DNA of 59,751 nt, from positions 1 through 59,751 of the forward strand of contig JAQUWD010000019.1 in NCBI GenBank assembly GCA_028693055.1, given 5' to 3'. Under the pieces are notes generated by a model, which was not told the DNA's origin, did no database searches, and saw nothing but the letters and a program-made list of their open reading frames with translations. Made by a program: the position numbers and the translations under genes. Shown one piece after another: positions 25,520 to 34,435 of the stretch (positions are counted from its first letter, which is position 1; every line of letters starts with the position of its first letter). The stretch comes from Eubacteriales bacterium (GTDB taxonomy: Bacteria > Bacillota > Clostridia > Christensenellales > Aristaeellaceae).

Positions 25520-27456
25520 GCTGGATGCAGATTTTATGCGACATCTATGACCAGCAGGCGGCTATTGGAATGGTAAGTAAGGCAGTTGAAGACCAGCCTA
25601 TGCTTTTACCGCTCTATCATGTGGAAATGCAGGCGCAGATCGAGATTACCATTGATGAGAAAAGTAATTTTCTATCCGCACGGGTGATTCAGAATAAGAA
25701 GGATCGCCTGACCGTCATCCCTTGCACCGAAAAATCTGCGTCCAGAACCAGCGGTGTGGAAGCAATGCCTTTGTTTGATAAGCTGATCTATATCGCCGGT
25801 GATTACGCTCAATATTCGCCTGTGGAACCCAAGCACGGACAGGACGCCTATAACGCCTATGAGCATTCCTTAGCGCAATGGTGCGAATTCGAGGATGGGC
25901 ATCCGGACAGTAGAGCGTGGCTTGCCTATATTCGCAAGAAAAATGTGATTGGCGATCTAGTGGCCTGTGGCTTGCTTCGGCTGAATGAAGAAGGAAAGGT
26001 GCCGGAAAAATGGAGCGGCGAGGGAAAACCGGAAATATACAGCGCTATTCCCACTGCGCCGCTGGATGCTTTCGTTCGGTTCAGGGTGGCTCGCCGGGAG
26101 GGCGAGTCTCGCGTTTGGATGAACCCAGAGGTGCAGAACGCCTTCGTGAACTATCAGAATCATATCGAGGGACGTATGGGCTTGTGCTGCGCCACGGGAA
26201 AAGCCCTCTCTCTTGCAACCTCGCACCCTAAATACATCCGTTATGGCGGAGACGGCGCAAAACTGATTTCATCCAATGATAAAAGCGGCTTTACCTTTCG
26301 CGGACGCTTTGATACCGCCGAGGAGGCTGTAACCATTGGGCGAGAAACCACGGAAAAGGCGCACGCGGCTTTAAAATGGCTTATACAACGGCAGGGCTTT
26401 CGCAATGATGATCAGGTGATTGTATCCTATACCTCAGCAGGAGAGAAAACACCCCCTCTAATGGAGGATATATCTAATTGGGATCAGCCCATTGTTTTTC
26501 AGAAGGAGATAGACAATACGGCAGGCGAGATCGACGCCGTCCGGCTTCGAAACGCGCTGGCGGGCTACAGTGGCAAGAAAATGCCGGATAGCCGCTCCGT
26601 GATCATGGGGCTGGATTCTGCAACGCCCGGACGGTTGTCCATCTTTTATTATCGAGAGCTACGAACCGAGGAGCTCATCACGCGGGTAGTGGACTGGCAC
26701 ACCAAATGCGCGTGGCGGCACACCTATCACTATGTGGAGGACGGACTGGATGAGGATGGGAAAAAGGTGTTTCGCAGCGCTCCCTTTGTTGGCGCGCCAG
26801 CCCCGGTAGATATCGTAAAGGCAGCCTATGGGGAAAACGTAAGCAGCAAGCTGCTCAAGAGCGCCGTGGAGCGGCTGTTGCCCTGCATTGCAGATGGGGC
26901 GCGGCTGCCTGTGGACATTATGAAAAATGCGGCGTGCAACGCTGAAAAGGCGGCGCAGCATACGCCTACGGAGCAGCGCAAGGCGCTGTCGATTGCCTGT
27001 TCGTTGATTCGCAAGCATGAAAACGAAGGAAAAGATAAGGAGGAATGGAACATGGCATTGAACAGGGGGTGTACGGATCGAAGCTACTTGTTTGGACGGG
27101 CGTTAGCCTATGCTGAGCAGATTGAGTGGTATGCGCAGCGAAATATGGATGAGAAACGCGCCACCAATGCCGAACGAATGATGGTTGCCTTTGCAAAGCA
27201 TCCCGCGCGGGTATGGAAACAGCTGATGGAACGGCTGCGGCCTTATCAGGATCGGTTGGGTGAAAAGGGTAAATGGCTTAATGATGGCATGGCACAGGTT
27301 ATGAGTCAAATGATTTTTGATGATTTTTCGAACGCACCTCTGAATGAAAGATATCTATTGGGGTACGCCTGCCAAAAGCAAGCGTTCTGGGAAAAGAGCC
27401 CGACGGCTCAAACAGAAAAAAATTCAGAAAATGCGAATAGCACGAAGGAGGACTAA
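25516..27456 (+). CDS. cas8c: Cas8c (Csd1), type I-C Cascade large subunit
   Basis: A 646-residue large subunit of the I-C interference complex, responsible for PAM recognition and Cas3 recruitment in the family. The N-terminus MSWMQILCDIYDQQ is typical of Csd1. Further family-like stretches include WLAYIRKKNV, CCATGKALSLATSHPKYIRY, GDGAKLISSNDKSGFTFRGRF and the C-terminal NAPLNERYLLGYACQKQAFW. The start at 25516 overlaps cas5 by 4 nt and follows GGGAGGAATC; an earlier in-frame ATG at 25498 would place the ribosome site inside the gene. No frameshift is seen. Confidence 0.95.
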   Translation: MSWMQILCDIYDQQAAIGMVSKAVEDQPMLLPLYHVEMQAQIEITIDEKSNFLSARVIQNKKDRLTVIPCTEKSASRTSGVEAMPLFDKLIYIAGDYAQYSPVEPKHGQDAYNAYEHSLAQWCEFEDGHPDSRAWLAYIRKKNVIGDLVACGLLRLNEEGKVPEKWSGEGKPEIYSAIPTAPLDAFVRFRVARREGESRVWMNPEVQNAFVNYQNHIEGRMGLCCATGKALSLATSHPKYIRYGGDGAKLISSNDKSGFTFRGRFDTAEEAVTIGRETTEKAHAALKWLIQRQGFRNDDQVIVSYTSAGEKTPPLMEDISNWDQPIVFQKEIDNTAGEIDAVRLRNALAGYSGKKMPDSRSVIMGLDSATPGRLSIFYYRELRTEELITRVVDWHTKCAWRHTYHYVEDGLDEDGKKVFRSAPFVGAPAPVDIVKAAYGENVSSKLLKSAVERLLPCIADGARLPVDIMKNAACNAEKAAQHTPTEQRKALSIACSLIRKHENEGKDKEEWNMALNRGCTDRSYLFGRALAYAEQIEWYAQRNMDEKRATNAERMMVAFAKHPARVWKQLMERLRPYQDRLGEKGKWLNDGMAQVMSQMIFDDFSNAPLNERYLLGYACQKQAFWEKSPTAQTEKNSENANSTKED

Positions 27457-27458
27457 CC

Positions 27459-28316
27459 ATGGCAGCTTTACAGAATAAGATCGATTTTGCGGTGATCATT
27501 GCGGTACAAAATGCCAATCCCAACGGCGATCCATTAAACGGCAACCGCCCCCGGGAGAGCTATGACGGTACGGGCGAAATATCCGACGTATGCCTGAAAC
27601 GAAAAATTCGCAACCGCATGATGGATATGGGTTATTCAGTGTTTGTTCAGTCTGACGATCGGGCTAACGACGGCTGCAAGAGCCTACAGGACCGAGCAAA
27701 TCAGGTGGAGGTTTTTAAGAAAGGGACGAAGGACGCGGAGCTTTGCGCTCGTGCAGCCTGCCAGCAATGGCTGGATGTGCGCACCTTTGGTCAGGTATTT
27801 GCCTTTAAGAGCAGCGGCTCATCCAGCGGAGTATCCATTAGCGTGCGGGGGCCGGTTACCATCCAAAGCGCGTTCAGCGTTTCACCGATCGACGTGGACA
27901 GCATCCAAATTACGAAGAGCGTAAACAGCGTCACCGGTGAAAAAAAGTCCTCCGATACCATGGGCATGAAGCATCGCGTACCCTTTGGACTCTATGTTAC
28001 CTACGGCAGCATCAACTGTCAGCTGGCGGAGAAAACCGGTTTCAGCGACGAGGATGCGGAGGTGGTGCACGAGGCGCTGAAAAGCCTGTTTGTGAACGAT
28101 GCTTCCTCGGCGCGGCCAGACGGAAGCATGGAGGTGTACAAGGTCTATTGGTGGAAGCACAACAGCAAGGCGGGACAGTATTCCGCAGCCAAGGTACATC
28201 GCTCTTTGCAGGTGAAGCTAAAGGAAGGAAAAGAAGGCAGATCTATTGAGGATTACGATATTCAGCCGCCTATTCCCTTAGAAGGGCTGGAAGTGCAGGA
28301 AACCGATGGCGAGTGA
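27459..28316 (+). CDS. cas7c: Cas7c (Csd2), type I-C Cascade backbone subunit
   Basis: A 285-residue RAMP backbone protein that polymerises along the crRNA spacer. It begins with the diagnostic Csd2 block FAVIIAVQNANPNGDPLNGNRPR, here residues 11-33 in shorter terms, followed by VCLKRKIRNRM. The GSSSGVSISVRGPVTIQSAFS region and the KHRVPFGLYVTYGSINCQLAEKTGFS region are also typical. It starts 2 nt after the cas8c stop with AGGAGG at 27447-27452. Its end overlaps the cas4 start by 11 nt. Confidence 0.97.
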   Translation: MAALQNKIDFAVIIAVQNANPNGDPLNGNRPRESYDGTGEISDVCLKRKIRNRMMDMGYSVFVQSDDRANDGCKSLQDRANQVEVFKKGTKDAELCARAACQQWLDVRTFGQVFAFKSSGSSSGVSISVRGPVTIQSAFSVSPIDVDSIQITKSVNSVTGEKKSSDTMGMKHRVPFGLYVTYGSINCQLAEKTGFSDEDAEVVHEALKSLFVNDASSARPDGSMEVYKVYWWKHNSKAGQYSAAKVHRSLQVKLKEGKEGRSIEDYDIQPPIPLEGLEVQETDGE

Positions 28317-28986
28317 CGAGGACGACTATCTACAGCTTTCCGGATTGCAGCATTACGCTTACTGCCCCCGCCAATGGGCGTTGATCACATTGGAGGGGCA
28401 GTGGGCGGAGAATCTGCGCACCATAGAGGGACAGCTGGTGCATGAGCGAGCTCACGATGAAAATTTGCGGGAAAAACGGGGAGATTTGCTGGTTGTTCGC
28501 GGCTTGGCGATTCGCTCCCGAGAGTTAGGCGTTAGCGGACAATGTGATGTTGTGGAGTTTAAGCGCGATCCTGCCGGAGTAGCGCTGGACGGACAAAGCG
28601 GACTTTGGCTACCTACGCCGGTAGAGTACAAGCGCGGCCAGCCCAAGACCCATGACGCGGATCGACTGCAGCTTTGCTGTCAAGCCCTGTGCTTGGAGGA
28701 AATGCTGCTTTGCCCTACAATCGAAACGGCTTATCTATACTATGCGGAGCCAGCTAGACGGGAAAAGGTCGACCTAACCGATGAGCTACGGGATACGGTA
28801 CGCACATGCCTTAGGGACATGCATCGGCTTGCAAGCAACGGCCATACGCCAAAAGCCAAACCAACGAAGGGCTGTAATGCATGCTCGCTTCGCGAATTAT
28901 GTTTGCCATCCCTGACGCGCAGACCGTCCGCCTCGGCTTATATCGCCGCGCGTCTCAGAGAGGAGGAGGAAAGTGCGCAAGCTTAA
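28306..28986 (+). CDS. cas4: Cas4, CRISPR adaptation nuclease
   Basis: A 226-residue RecB-like exonuclease with a [4Fe-4S] cluster. The cluster ligands are C20 (YAYCPRQW) and C190, C193 and C199 (CNACSLRELC). Catalytic residues appear in SGQCDVVEF (RecB Asp) and PVEYKRGQPK (motif III Glu/Lys). In type I-C systems Cas4 works with Cas1-Cas2 to trim prespacers and fix PAM-dependent orientation. It overlaps cas7 by 11 nt and cas1 by 14 nt, consistent with tightly coupled translation of the adaptation genes. Confidence 0.96.
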   Translation: MASDEDDYLQLSGLQHYAYCPRQWALITLEGQWAENLRTIEGQLVHERAHDENLREKRGDLLVVRGLAIRSRELGVSGQCDVVEFKRDPAGVALDGQSGLWLPTPVEYKRGQPKTHDADRLQLCCQALCLEEMLLCPTIETAYLYYAEPARREKVDLTDELRDTVRTCLRDMHRLASNGHTPKAKPTKGCNACSLRELCLPSLTRRPSASAYIAARLREEEESAQA

Positions 28987-30004
28987 CAACACACTTTTTG
29001 TCACCTCGCCGGATCGCTATTTAGCTTTAGAAGGGGAGACGGTTCTTGTACTGGAAAAGGACCAAAAGCTTGGTCAGTTTCCGCTGCATAACTTGGAAAG
29101 CATTGTTACCTTTGGCTACACTGGCGCAAGCCCGGCTTTGATGGCTGCCTGTGCCCAGCGTAACATCGCCCTGACCTTTTTAAGTACCCATGGGCGCTAT
29201 TTAGCCAGCGTGCATGGAGAAACCAAGGGGAATGTGCTGCTTCGCAAGCAGCAATACCGCCTATCGGACTGTGAAAAGGATTGCTTACCCTACGCCAGAG
29301 CTTTTCTGCTTGGCAAGCTTTTTAACGGCCGATGGGTGATTGAGCGAACCCTTCGGGATCATGCCATAAGAGTGGATGCGGCAGCCTTAAAAGCCGCATC
29401 CGGCAGACTATGGGACAGTATTCACGCGTTGGACGCCGCCGAAAGCATTGATACGCTACGAGGGATTGAGGGGGAGGCGGCGACACGTTACTTTGGCGTC
29501 TTTGATCAGATGATCTTGCAGCAGAAGGACGCGTTTTCATTTCAGGGGCGAATGAAGCGTCCGCCGACGGATAATGTGAACGCTTTACTTTCTTTTGTTT
29601 ATGTGCTTCTGACCCGAGATGTGGAGGCGGCGCTGGAAACGGTCGGGCTGGATCCCTATGTTGGGTTTATGCATGCGGATCGGCCTGGACGGGCTTCCTT
29701 AGCCATGGATATGGTGGAGGAGCTACGCGCTCCTATTGCTGACCGTTTTGTGATCGGCTTGATCAATCGACGTCAGGTAACTGACAGCGGCATGATTCGC
29801 ACGGAAAGCGGAGTTGTCCGGATCGACGACGTTATGCGGAAGGAAATTCTCGCTGCGTGGCAACAGCGCAAGCAAGAGCTACTGACGCATCCTTATTTGG
29901 GGGAAAAGCTGGAGTGGGGTTTGATTCCCTATGCGCAAGCGCTATTACTATCCCGCGCGATTCGCGGAGATTTGGATGGCTACCCGCCCTTTTTATGGAA
30001 GTGA
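28973..30004 (+). CDS. cas1: Cas1, CRISPR integrase
   Basis: A 343-residue spacer integrase of the I-C subfamily. It opens MRKLNNTLFVTSPDRYLALEG and has the metal-binding residues in IRGIEGEAATRYFG-type motif (here RGIEGEAATRYF), HADRPGRASLAMD and EELRAPIADR. Translation starts at GTG 28973 preceded by GGAGGAGG; there is no in-frame ATG with a comparable site. It forms the adaptation complex with Cas2, and probably Cas4. No truncation is visible. Confidence 0.96.
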   Translation: MRKLNNTLFVTSPDRYLALEGETVLVLEKDQKLGQFPLHNLESIVTFGYTGASPALMAACAQRNIALTFLSTHGRYLASVHGETKGNVLLRKQQYRLSDCEKDCLPYARAFLLGKLFNGRWVIERTLRDHAIRVDAAALKAASGRLWDSIHALDAAESIDTLRGIEGEAATRYFGVFDQMILQQKDAFSFQGRMKRPPTDNVNALLSFVYVLLTRDVEAALETVGLDPYVGFMHADRPGRASLAMDMVEELRAPIADRFVIGLINRRQVTDSGMIRTESGVVRIDDVMRKEILAAWQQRKQELLTHPYLGEKLEWGLIPYAQALLLSRAIRGDLDGYPPFLWK

Positions 30005-30063
30005 TGTACAATCAGTAAAAAAGAGGAGAACCAACGACTGCGTTGGGGTCAGGAGATGATCAC

Positions 30064-30354
30064 ATGCTAATGCTGGTTACTTATGATGTATCTACGCAAA
30101 CGCCGGAGGGAAAGCAGCGCTTGCGCCGGGTGGCAAAATGCTGTCAGAACAAAGGGATTCGGGTGCAGAATAGTGTTTTTGAATGCGTGGTGGATGCGGC
30201 GCAATGGAAGCTATTGCGTCACGAATTGGAGGAATTGATCGACCCTAAAGCAGACAGTTTACGATTTTACCGTTTAGGGGAAAGAACGAGCAGCAATGTG
30301 GAGCATATCGGCGCTAAGGTTGCTGCCGATATGGAAGACGTGCTGATTCTGTAG
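30064..30354 (+). CDS. cas2: Cas2, CRISPR adaptation subunit
   Basis: A 96-residue Cas2 of ordinary size. The ferredoxin-like fold starts MLMLVTYDVST with the conserved Asp at position 8, followed by RLRRVAKCCQNKGIRVQNSVFEC. The ATG at 30064 has AGGAGATG upstream; an in-frame extension to 30043 would read through that site. It dimerises and bridges two Cas1 dimers during spacer capture. The CRISPR leader begins directly after its stop. Confidence 0.96.
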   Translation: MLMLVTYDVSTQTPEGKQRLRRVAKCCQNKGIRVQNSVFECVVDAAQWKLLRHELEELIDPKADSLRFYRLGERTSSNVEHIGAKVAADMEDVLIL

Positions 30355-30558
30355 TGCTTTGTCTTATGTGGTAGCCGGAGACGACGGTGCGAAAGGCAAG
30401 CAAACAGGAAAGCCCGGGGGGATTCGCACCTTGATAACTGCATATAGGGGATGTGATTGTGTAGATATGGGGTTGAATATGGATAGGATAGTGTTGTAAT
30501 ATAGGCATAAGTGCTAAAAAGCTTAACTTCATTGGGTGAATTTTTGGTGGTTTATGCA
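30355..30558 (+). promoter_or_regulatory. CRISPR leader
   Basis: This 204 bp leader lies between cas2 and the first repeat. It contains an inverted repeat, GGTGCGAA (30386-30393) and TTCGCACC (30423-30430), around a purine-rich loop. The promoter-proximal part toward the array is AT-rich and G-rich on the plus strand. It is the end at which repeats are most uniform, as expected for the site of new spacer insertion. Confidence 0.8.
30473..30500 (+). promoter_or_regulatory. Likely pre-crRNA promoter in the CRISPR leader
   Basis: TTGAAT (30473-30478) and TGTAAT (30495-30500) are separated by 16 bp. Transcription would begin near 30507, about 50 nt before the first repeat, and run through the array. 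Confidence 0.55.
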
Positions 30559-32337
30559 GTCGCCCCTCGTGTGAGGGGCGTGAGTTGAAATACTTATAGT
30601 GTCGGCCTGTATCATATCCATGTGGTGTCGCCCCTCGTGTGAGGGGCGTGAGTTGAAATAATCATGGTCTGCCAGGCGTCAGCTGCTGCTTCGTCGCCCC
30701 TCGTGTGAGGGGCGTGAGTTGAAATTCCCATAGTGACGACGTGGTGGCGGGATGGGCTCGTCGCCCCTCGTGTGAGGGGCGTGAGTTGAAATAAATAAGG
30801 AATTGGATATCCAATCATCCAACCCAGAGTCGCCCCTCGTGTGAGGGGCGTGAGTTGAAATCTCCTGTACGTCTGCGAGAAGGTGCGCAGCGTGGTCGCC
30901 CCTCGTGTGAGGGGCGTGAGTTGAAATAATCAATCCGTCACGATATTTCATCAACCGAAATTGTCGCCCCTCGTGTGAGGGGCGTGAGTTGAAATTCTTT
31001 GCGGTATTTCATCCACTCGCGATCGATCCGGTCGCCCCTCGTGTGAGGGGCGTGAGTTGAAATTTAAACACGATGGTCACATCCATCTTAAGCACGGGTC
31101 GCCCCTAGTGTGAGGGGCGTGAGTTGAAATATCCAACGAACGATATTGTTTCAAACGCAAATATTGTCGCCCCTCGTGTGAGGGGCGTGAGTTGAAATGC
31201 CTCCTTTCTTAGTCTGTGGGGGTGGTGCTTCCAGCGTCGCCCCTCGTGTGAGGGGCGTGAGTTGAAATTACTTCGAGAGCTTCCAGACTGACCCACAGCT
31301 TAGTCGCCCCTCGTGTGAGGGGCGTGAGTTGAAATGTCTGTAGAGTTGCGAGAAAGCAAAGACCACGAAGTCGCCCCTCGTGTGAGGGGCGTGAGTTGAA
31401 ATGTTCCTACTGGCTCGTAACGATGACAAAGCTCGGTCGCCCCTCGTGTGAGGGGCGTGAGTTGAAATGCTTAGAACTTGTACCTTACTTTTGTACGGTC
31501 TGGTCGCCCCTCGTGTGAGGGGCGTGAGTTGAAATACCCCAATTGCCTGTCCGTCTCGCCCACTCAAACGTCGCCCCTCGTGTGAGGGGCGTGAGTTGAA
31601 ATTTTTGCACCTCTGCTCGCAGGTCTTCCACCGTTGTCCCCCCTCGTGTGAGGGGCGTGAGTTGAAATATCGGTCAGGGTTCCTGTCGCAAGAAAGCTGT
31701 CCGGTCGCCCCTCGTGTGAGGGGCGTGAGTTGAAATATGCACTTCTTTGTTTAGCGCCTCGCAAACAAGATGTCGCCCCTCGTGTGAGGGGTGTGAGCTG
31801 AAATGCACCAATCATCATTACGCGCATAGGTACGATAGAGTCGCCCCTCGTGTGAGGGGTGTGAGTTGAAATAGTAAGTCACGGCTTGTGATATATCCTA
31901 GGCGTAGTCGCCCCTCGTGTGAGGGGCGTGAGTTGAAATCCTTCGGCTGTTTCCGCTGCAATCAAGGCATTTGGTCACCCCTCGTGTGAGGGGCATGATG
32001 AAATACCCAGCTTTCGCGCTGTGTCCGTTTGAGGACGAGGTCGCCTCTCGTATGAGGGGCGTGAGTTGAAATTTTTTCTTTTGGATTGGTTGTGTGTCTT
32101 TTGGGGTCGCCCCTCGTATGAGGGGCGTGAGTTGAAATATATCGTTAAATAGTGGGTTTCTATATGGTTCCAGTCGCCCCTCGTATAAAGGGCATGGATT
32201 GAAATATGATTATCGTGCGTAAGGAAGAAGCAAAGCTGTCGCCCCTCGCATGTGGGGTGAGCTGAAATAGGCATTCCCGTTGTTCGCAGTGTCGCATGAA
32301 TCTCGTCTCCCTCCCAAGAGGCACGTGAGGTTGAAAC
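30559..32337 (+). CRISPR. Type I-C CRISPR array, 27 repeats and 26 spacers
   Basis: The consensus repeat is 33 bp, starts GTCGCCCCTC, has a GCCCCTC/GAGGGGC stem around GTGT, and ends GTGAGTTGAAAT. Repeats start at 30559, 30627, 30693, 30760, 30829, 30895, 30963, 31031, 31098, 31166, 31236, 31303, 31370, 31436, 31503, 31570, 31636, 31704, 31772, 31840, 31907, 31974, 32040, 32106, 32173, 32238 and 32305. Spacers are 32-37 bp. Repeats are nearly uniform up to 31736, with single changes at 31098 and 31636; those from 31772 onward accumulate changes, and the one at 31974 is 31 bp. The last (32305-32337) is badly degenerate. The leader is on the cas2 side, so the oldest spacers are at the 3' end. 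Confidence 0.97.
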
Positions 32338-32473
32338 GCCTATAGTTGCCAAATCGAGGTATCGCGCATCCTTAGCCCACGCTCCCGGGGGGAGCATAGA
32401 CCGTCACCCTCACCGAAATCTTTCACAAATTTCCCATCCACTATAGATTACCCTATCTATTCGCAAGTACTGT

Positions 32474-32502
32474 TTGTCAAACCCGTCGCGCTGTGCTAGA
32501 AT
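32474..32502 (+). promoter_or_regulatory. Promoter for the malic enzyme gene
   Basis: TTGTCA (32474-32479) and TAGAAT (32497-32502) are separated by 17 bp, about 33 nt before the start codon. It lies just after the CRISPR trailer. Confidence 0.75.
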
Positions 32503-32535
32503 ACCAGAGAAACTACGGTAAAGGACGTGCGTTGG

Positions 32536-33720
32536 ATGGAGATCTGGCAGGAAGCGTTGGAGAAACACTATGAATGGGCTGGAAAAATTGAAATCACTCC
32601 ACGGGTAAAGGTGGAGGATAGCAAGGCGCTGTCCTTGGCTTATACACCCGGCGTGGCGGAGCCATGTAAGGTGATCCATGATAACGCGGAAAAATCCTTT
32701 GAGTTGACGCGCCGCCATAACATGGTGGCAGTGGTCACCGACGGTACGGCGGTGCTGGGTTTGGGCGATATCGGCCCGGAGGCAGGAATGCCGGTGATGG
32801 AGGGAAAATGCGTGCTTTTTAAGGAGTTCGGAGGCGTGGACGCATTCCCTCTTTGCATTAAGAGTAAGGACGTTGATGAGATTGTTCGCACGGTGTACCT
32901 GCTTTCCGGTAATTTCGGCGGTATCAATTTGGAAGATATCGGCGCTCCGCGCTGCTTTGAAGTGGAACGGAGATTAAAGGAAATCTGCGATATCCCCGTG
33001 TTTCACGACGATCAGCACGGTACGGCGGTGGTTGTGGCGGCTGCGTTGCTTAACGCGCTAAAGGTCGTTCATAAAAAAATATCCGACGTCACCTGCGTTA
33101 TCAATGGCGCGGGCTCCGCTGGAATCGCTATTGCAAAGCATTTGCTGCGCTTTGGAATCGGAGATATTATCTTGCTGGGCAAGCATGGGATTGTGGTGGA
33201 AAATCGTGAAAAAATGAGCCCTGCTCAGGAGGAGCTAAGCCATGTGACCAATAAGCGCCATTTGCATGGCGGGCTGAACGAAGCGATGAAGGGCGCTGAT
33301 GTGCTGATTGGCGTAAGCGTTCCCGGAATTGTCACCGCAGATATGGTGGCGACCATGGCAAGCAACGCTATCGTGTTCCCAATGGCGAACCCAGTGCCTG
33401 AAATTATGCCCGAGGAGGCAAAGCGCGGCGGCGCGGCAGTGGTCGGCACAGGCCGTAGCGACTATGAGAACCAGATCAATAATGTGCTGGCATTCCCCGG
33501 CATTTTCCGGGGAGCGCTGGATGTGCGCGCCCGTGATATCAACGACGATATGAAGCTTGCCGCCTCCTATGCCATCGCATCATTGGTGGCGGATGAGGAG
33601 CTGACCGCTAGCTATATACTGCCCCATGCCTTTGATAAAAGAGTAGGCACAACCGTTGCTCACGCGGTGGCGCAGGCGGCAATAAAAAGCGGCGTAGCTC
33701 GCTTGCCTGAAAGGAAATAA
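32536..33720 (+). CDS. NAD-dependent malic enzyme
   Basis: A 394-residue malate dehydrogenase (oxaloacetate-decarboxylating) that converts malate to pyruvate and CO2. Family blocks include the N-terminal YTPGVAEPC, VTDGTAVLGLGDIGPEAGMPVMEGK, FHDDQHGTAVVVAA and the Rossmann motif VINGAGSAGIAIAKHLL, followed by FPMANPVPEIMPEEA. The length matches the short bacterial form without a C-terminal phosphotransacetylase domain. The ATG at 32536 has AAAGGA at 32519-32524; the GTG at 32527 is too close to it. An Fe-S protein gene follows after 4 nt. Confidence 0.94.
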   Translation: MEIWQEALEKHYEWAGKIEITPRVKVEDSKALSLAYTPGVAEPCKVIHDNAEKSFELTRRHNMVAVVTDGTAVLGLGDIGPEAGMPVMEGKCVLFKEFGGVDAFPLCIKSKDVDEIVRTVYLLSGNFGGINLEDIGAPRCFEVERRLKEICDIPVFHDDQHGTAVVVAAALLNALKVVHKKISDVTCVINGAGSAGIAIAKHLLRFGIGDIILLGKHGIVVENREKMSPAQEELSHVTNKRHLHGGLNEAMKGADVLIGVSVPGIVTADMVATMASNAIVFPMANPVPEIMPEEAKRGGAAVVGTGRSDYENQINNVLAFPGIFRGALDVRARDINDDMKLAASYAIASLVADEELTASYILPHAFDKRVGTTVAHAVAQAAIKSGVARLPERK

Positions 33721-33724
33721 AAGC

Positions 33725-34435
33725 ATGACGCTGGAGGAACGGCTGCGCGACCTTTTAATGGATGGCGGAGCGGATTTGGTAGGCTTTGCCAAGGTTGAGG
33801 GGAAGTATGATTCCTGTGCCGAAAGCATTCCTGATTTTCCTCGCTATCCACACGCTGTTTCTATTGGGGTCGCTGTTCCCAAAAAAGTCATCCTGGGCAT
33901 TGATCAAGGCCCGACAATGGAATATTGGGAAGCCTATCATGAGCTGAACACCAAGCTGGATAGCCTTAATCGCCTTTGTGCGGAAGCATTAAGGGCATCG
34001 GGCGCTAACGTCTGGGGTCAGACCACAGACGTAGTAGAGGAATATGACGTTTACCGCACGCCGTTGCCCCATAAAACGGCGGCGGTATGGGCAGGGCTGG
34101 GCTTTATTGGAAAAAGCGCCCTGTTCGTCAGTCCTAAATACGGCTCGGCGGTTAGACTAAGCTCTGTATTGACGGACGCACCCCTTCACTGCTGGATGGG
34201 ACAGCCTGTTTCTCTTTGCGGAGATTGCACACGCTGTACCGATTCCTGCCCCGGCCATGCGGTGTCCGGAAAACGGTGGGAAGCCGGTATGAAGAGAGAA
34301 GAGCTTTTTGATCCGCTGAAATGCCGTCCGGCTGCCCGAAAGCTTGCGAAAGACCTGTTGGATAAAGAAATCACGCTCTGCGGTAAATGCATACAGGTTT
34401 GTCCCTTTACTCAGCGTTATCTGCGGGAGGAATAG
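33725..34435 (+). CDS. QueG-like double [4Fe-4S] cluster protein
   Basis: A 236-residue protein related to epoxyqueuosine reductase but shorter than true QueG (usually over 300 residues). The C-terminal ferredoxin domain carries CGDCTRCTDSCP and CGKCIQVCP, plus KCRP between them, enough ligands for two clusters. The middle contains PHKTAAVWAGLGFIGKSALFVSPKYGSAVRLSSVLTDA in family-like form (the GLGFIGK block of QueG). Whether it binds cobalamin or acts on queuosine is not shown. The last 29 nt overlap the 3' end of the convergent mutY. It is likely co-transcribed with malic enzyme. Confidence 0.8.
   Translation: MTLEERLRDLLMDGGADLVGFAKVEGKYDSCAESIPDFPRYPHAVSIGVAVPKKVILGIDQGPTMEYWEAYHELNTKLDSLNRLCAEALRASGANVWGQTTDVVEEYDVYRTPLPHKTAAVWAGLGFIGKSALFVSPKYGSAVRLSSVLTDAPLHCWMGQPVSLCGDCTRCTDSCPGHAVSGKRWEAGMKREELFDPLKCRPAARKLAKDLLDKEITLCGKCIQVCPFTQRYLREE

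Noticed and set aside
30612..31827. Several minus-strand reading frames with repeated STHAPHTRGD or FNSRPSHEGR
   Set aside because: They are translations of the CRISPR repeats and spacers in the antisense direction, a well-known artefact.
32377..32417. Possible 28th CRISPR repeat
   Set aside because: Only a GCTCCC/GGGAGC stem and a CGAAAT end remain and spacing is irregular, so it is mentioned but not counted.
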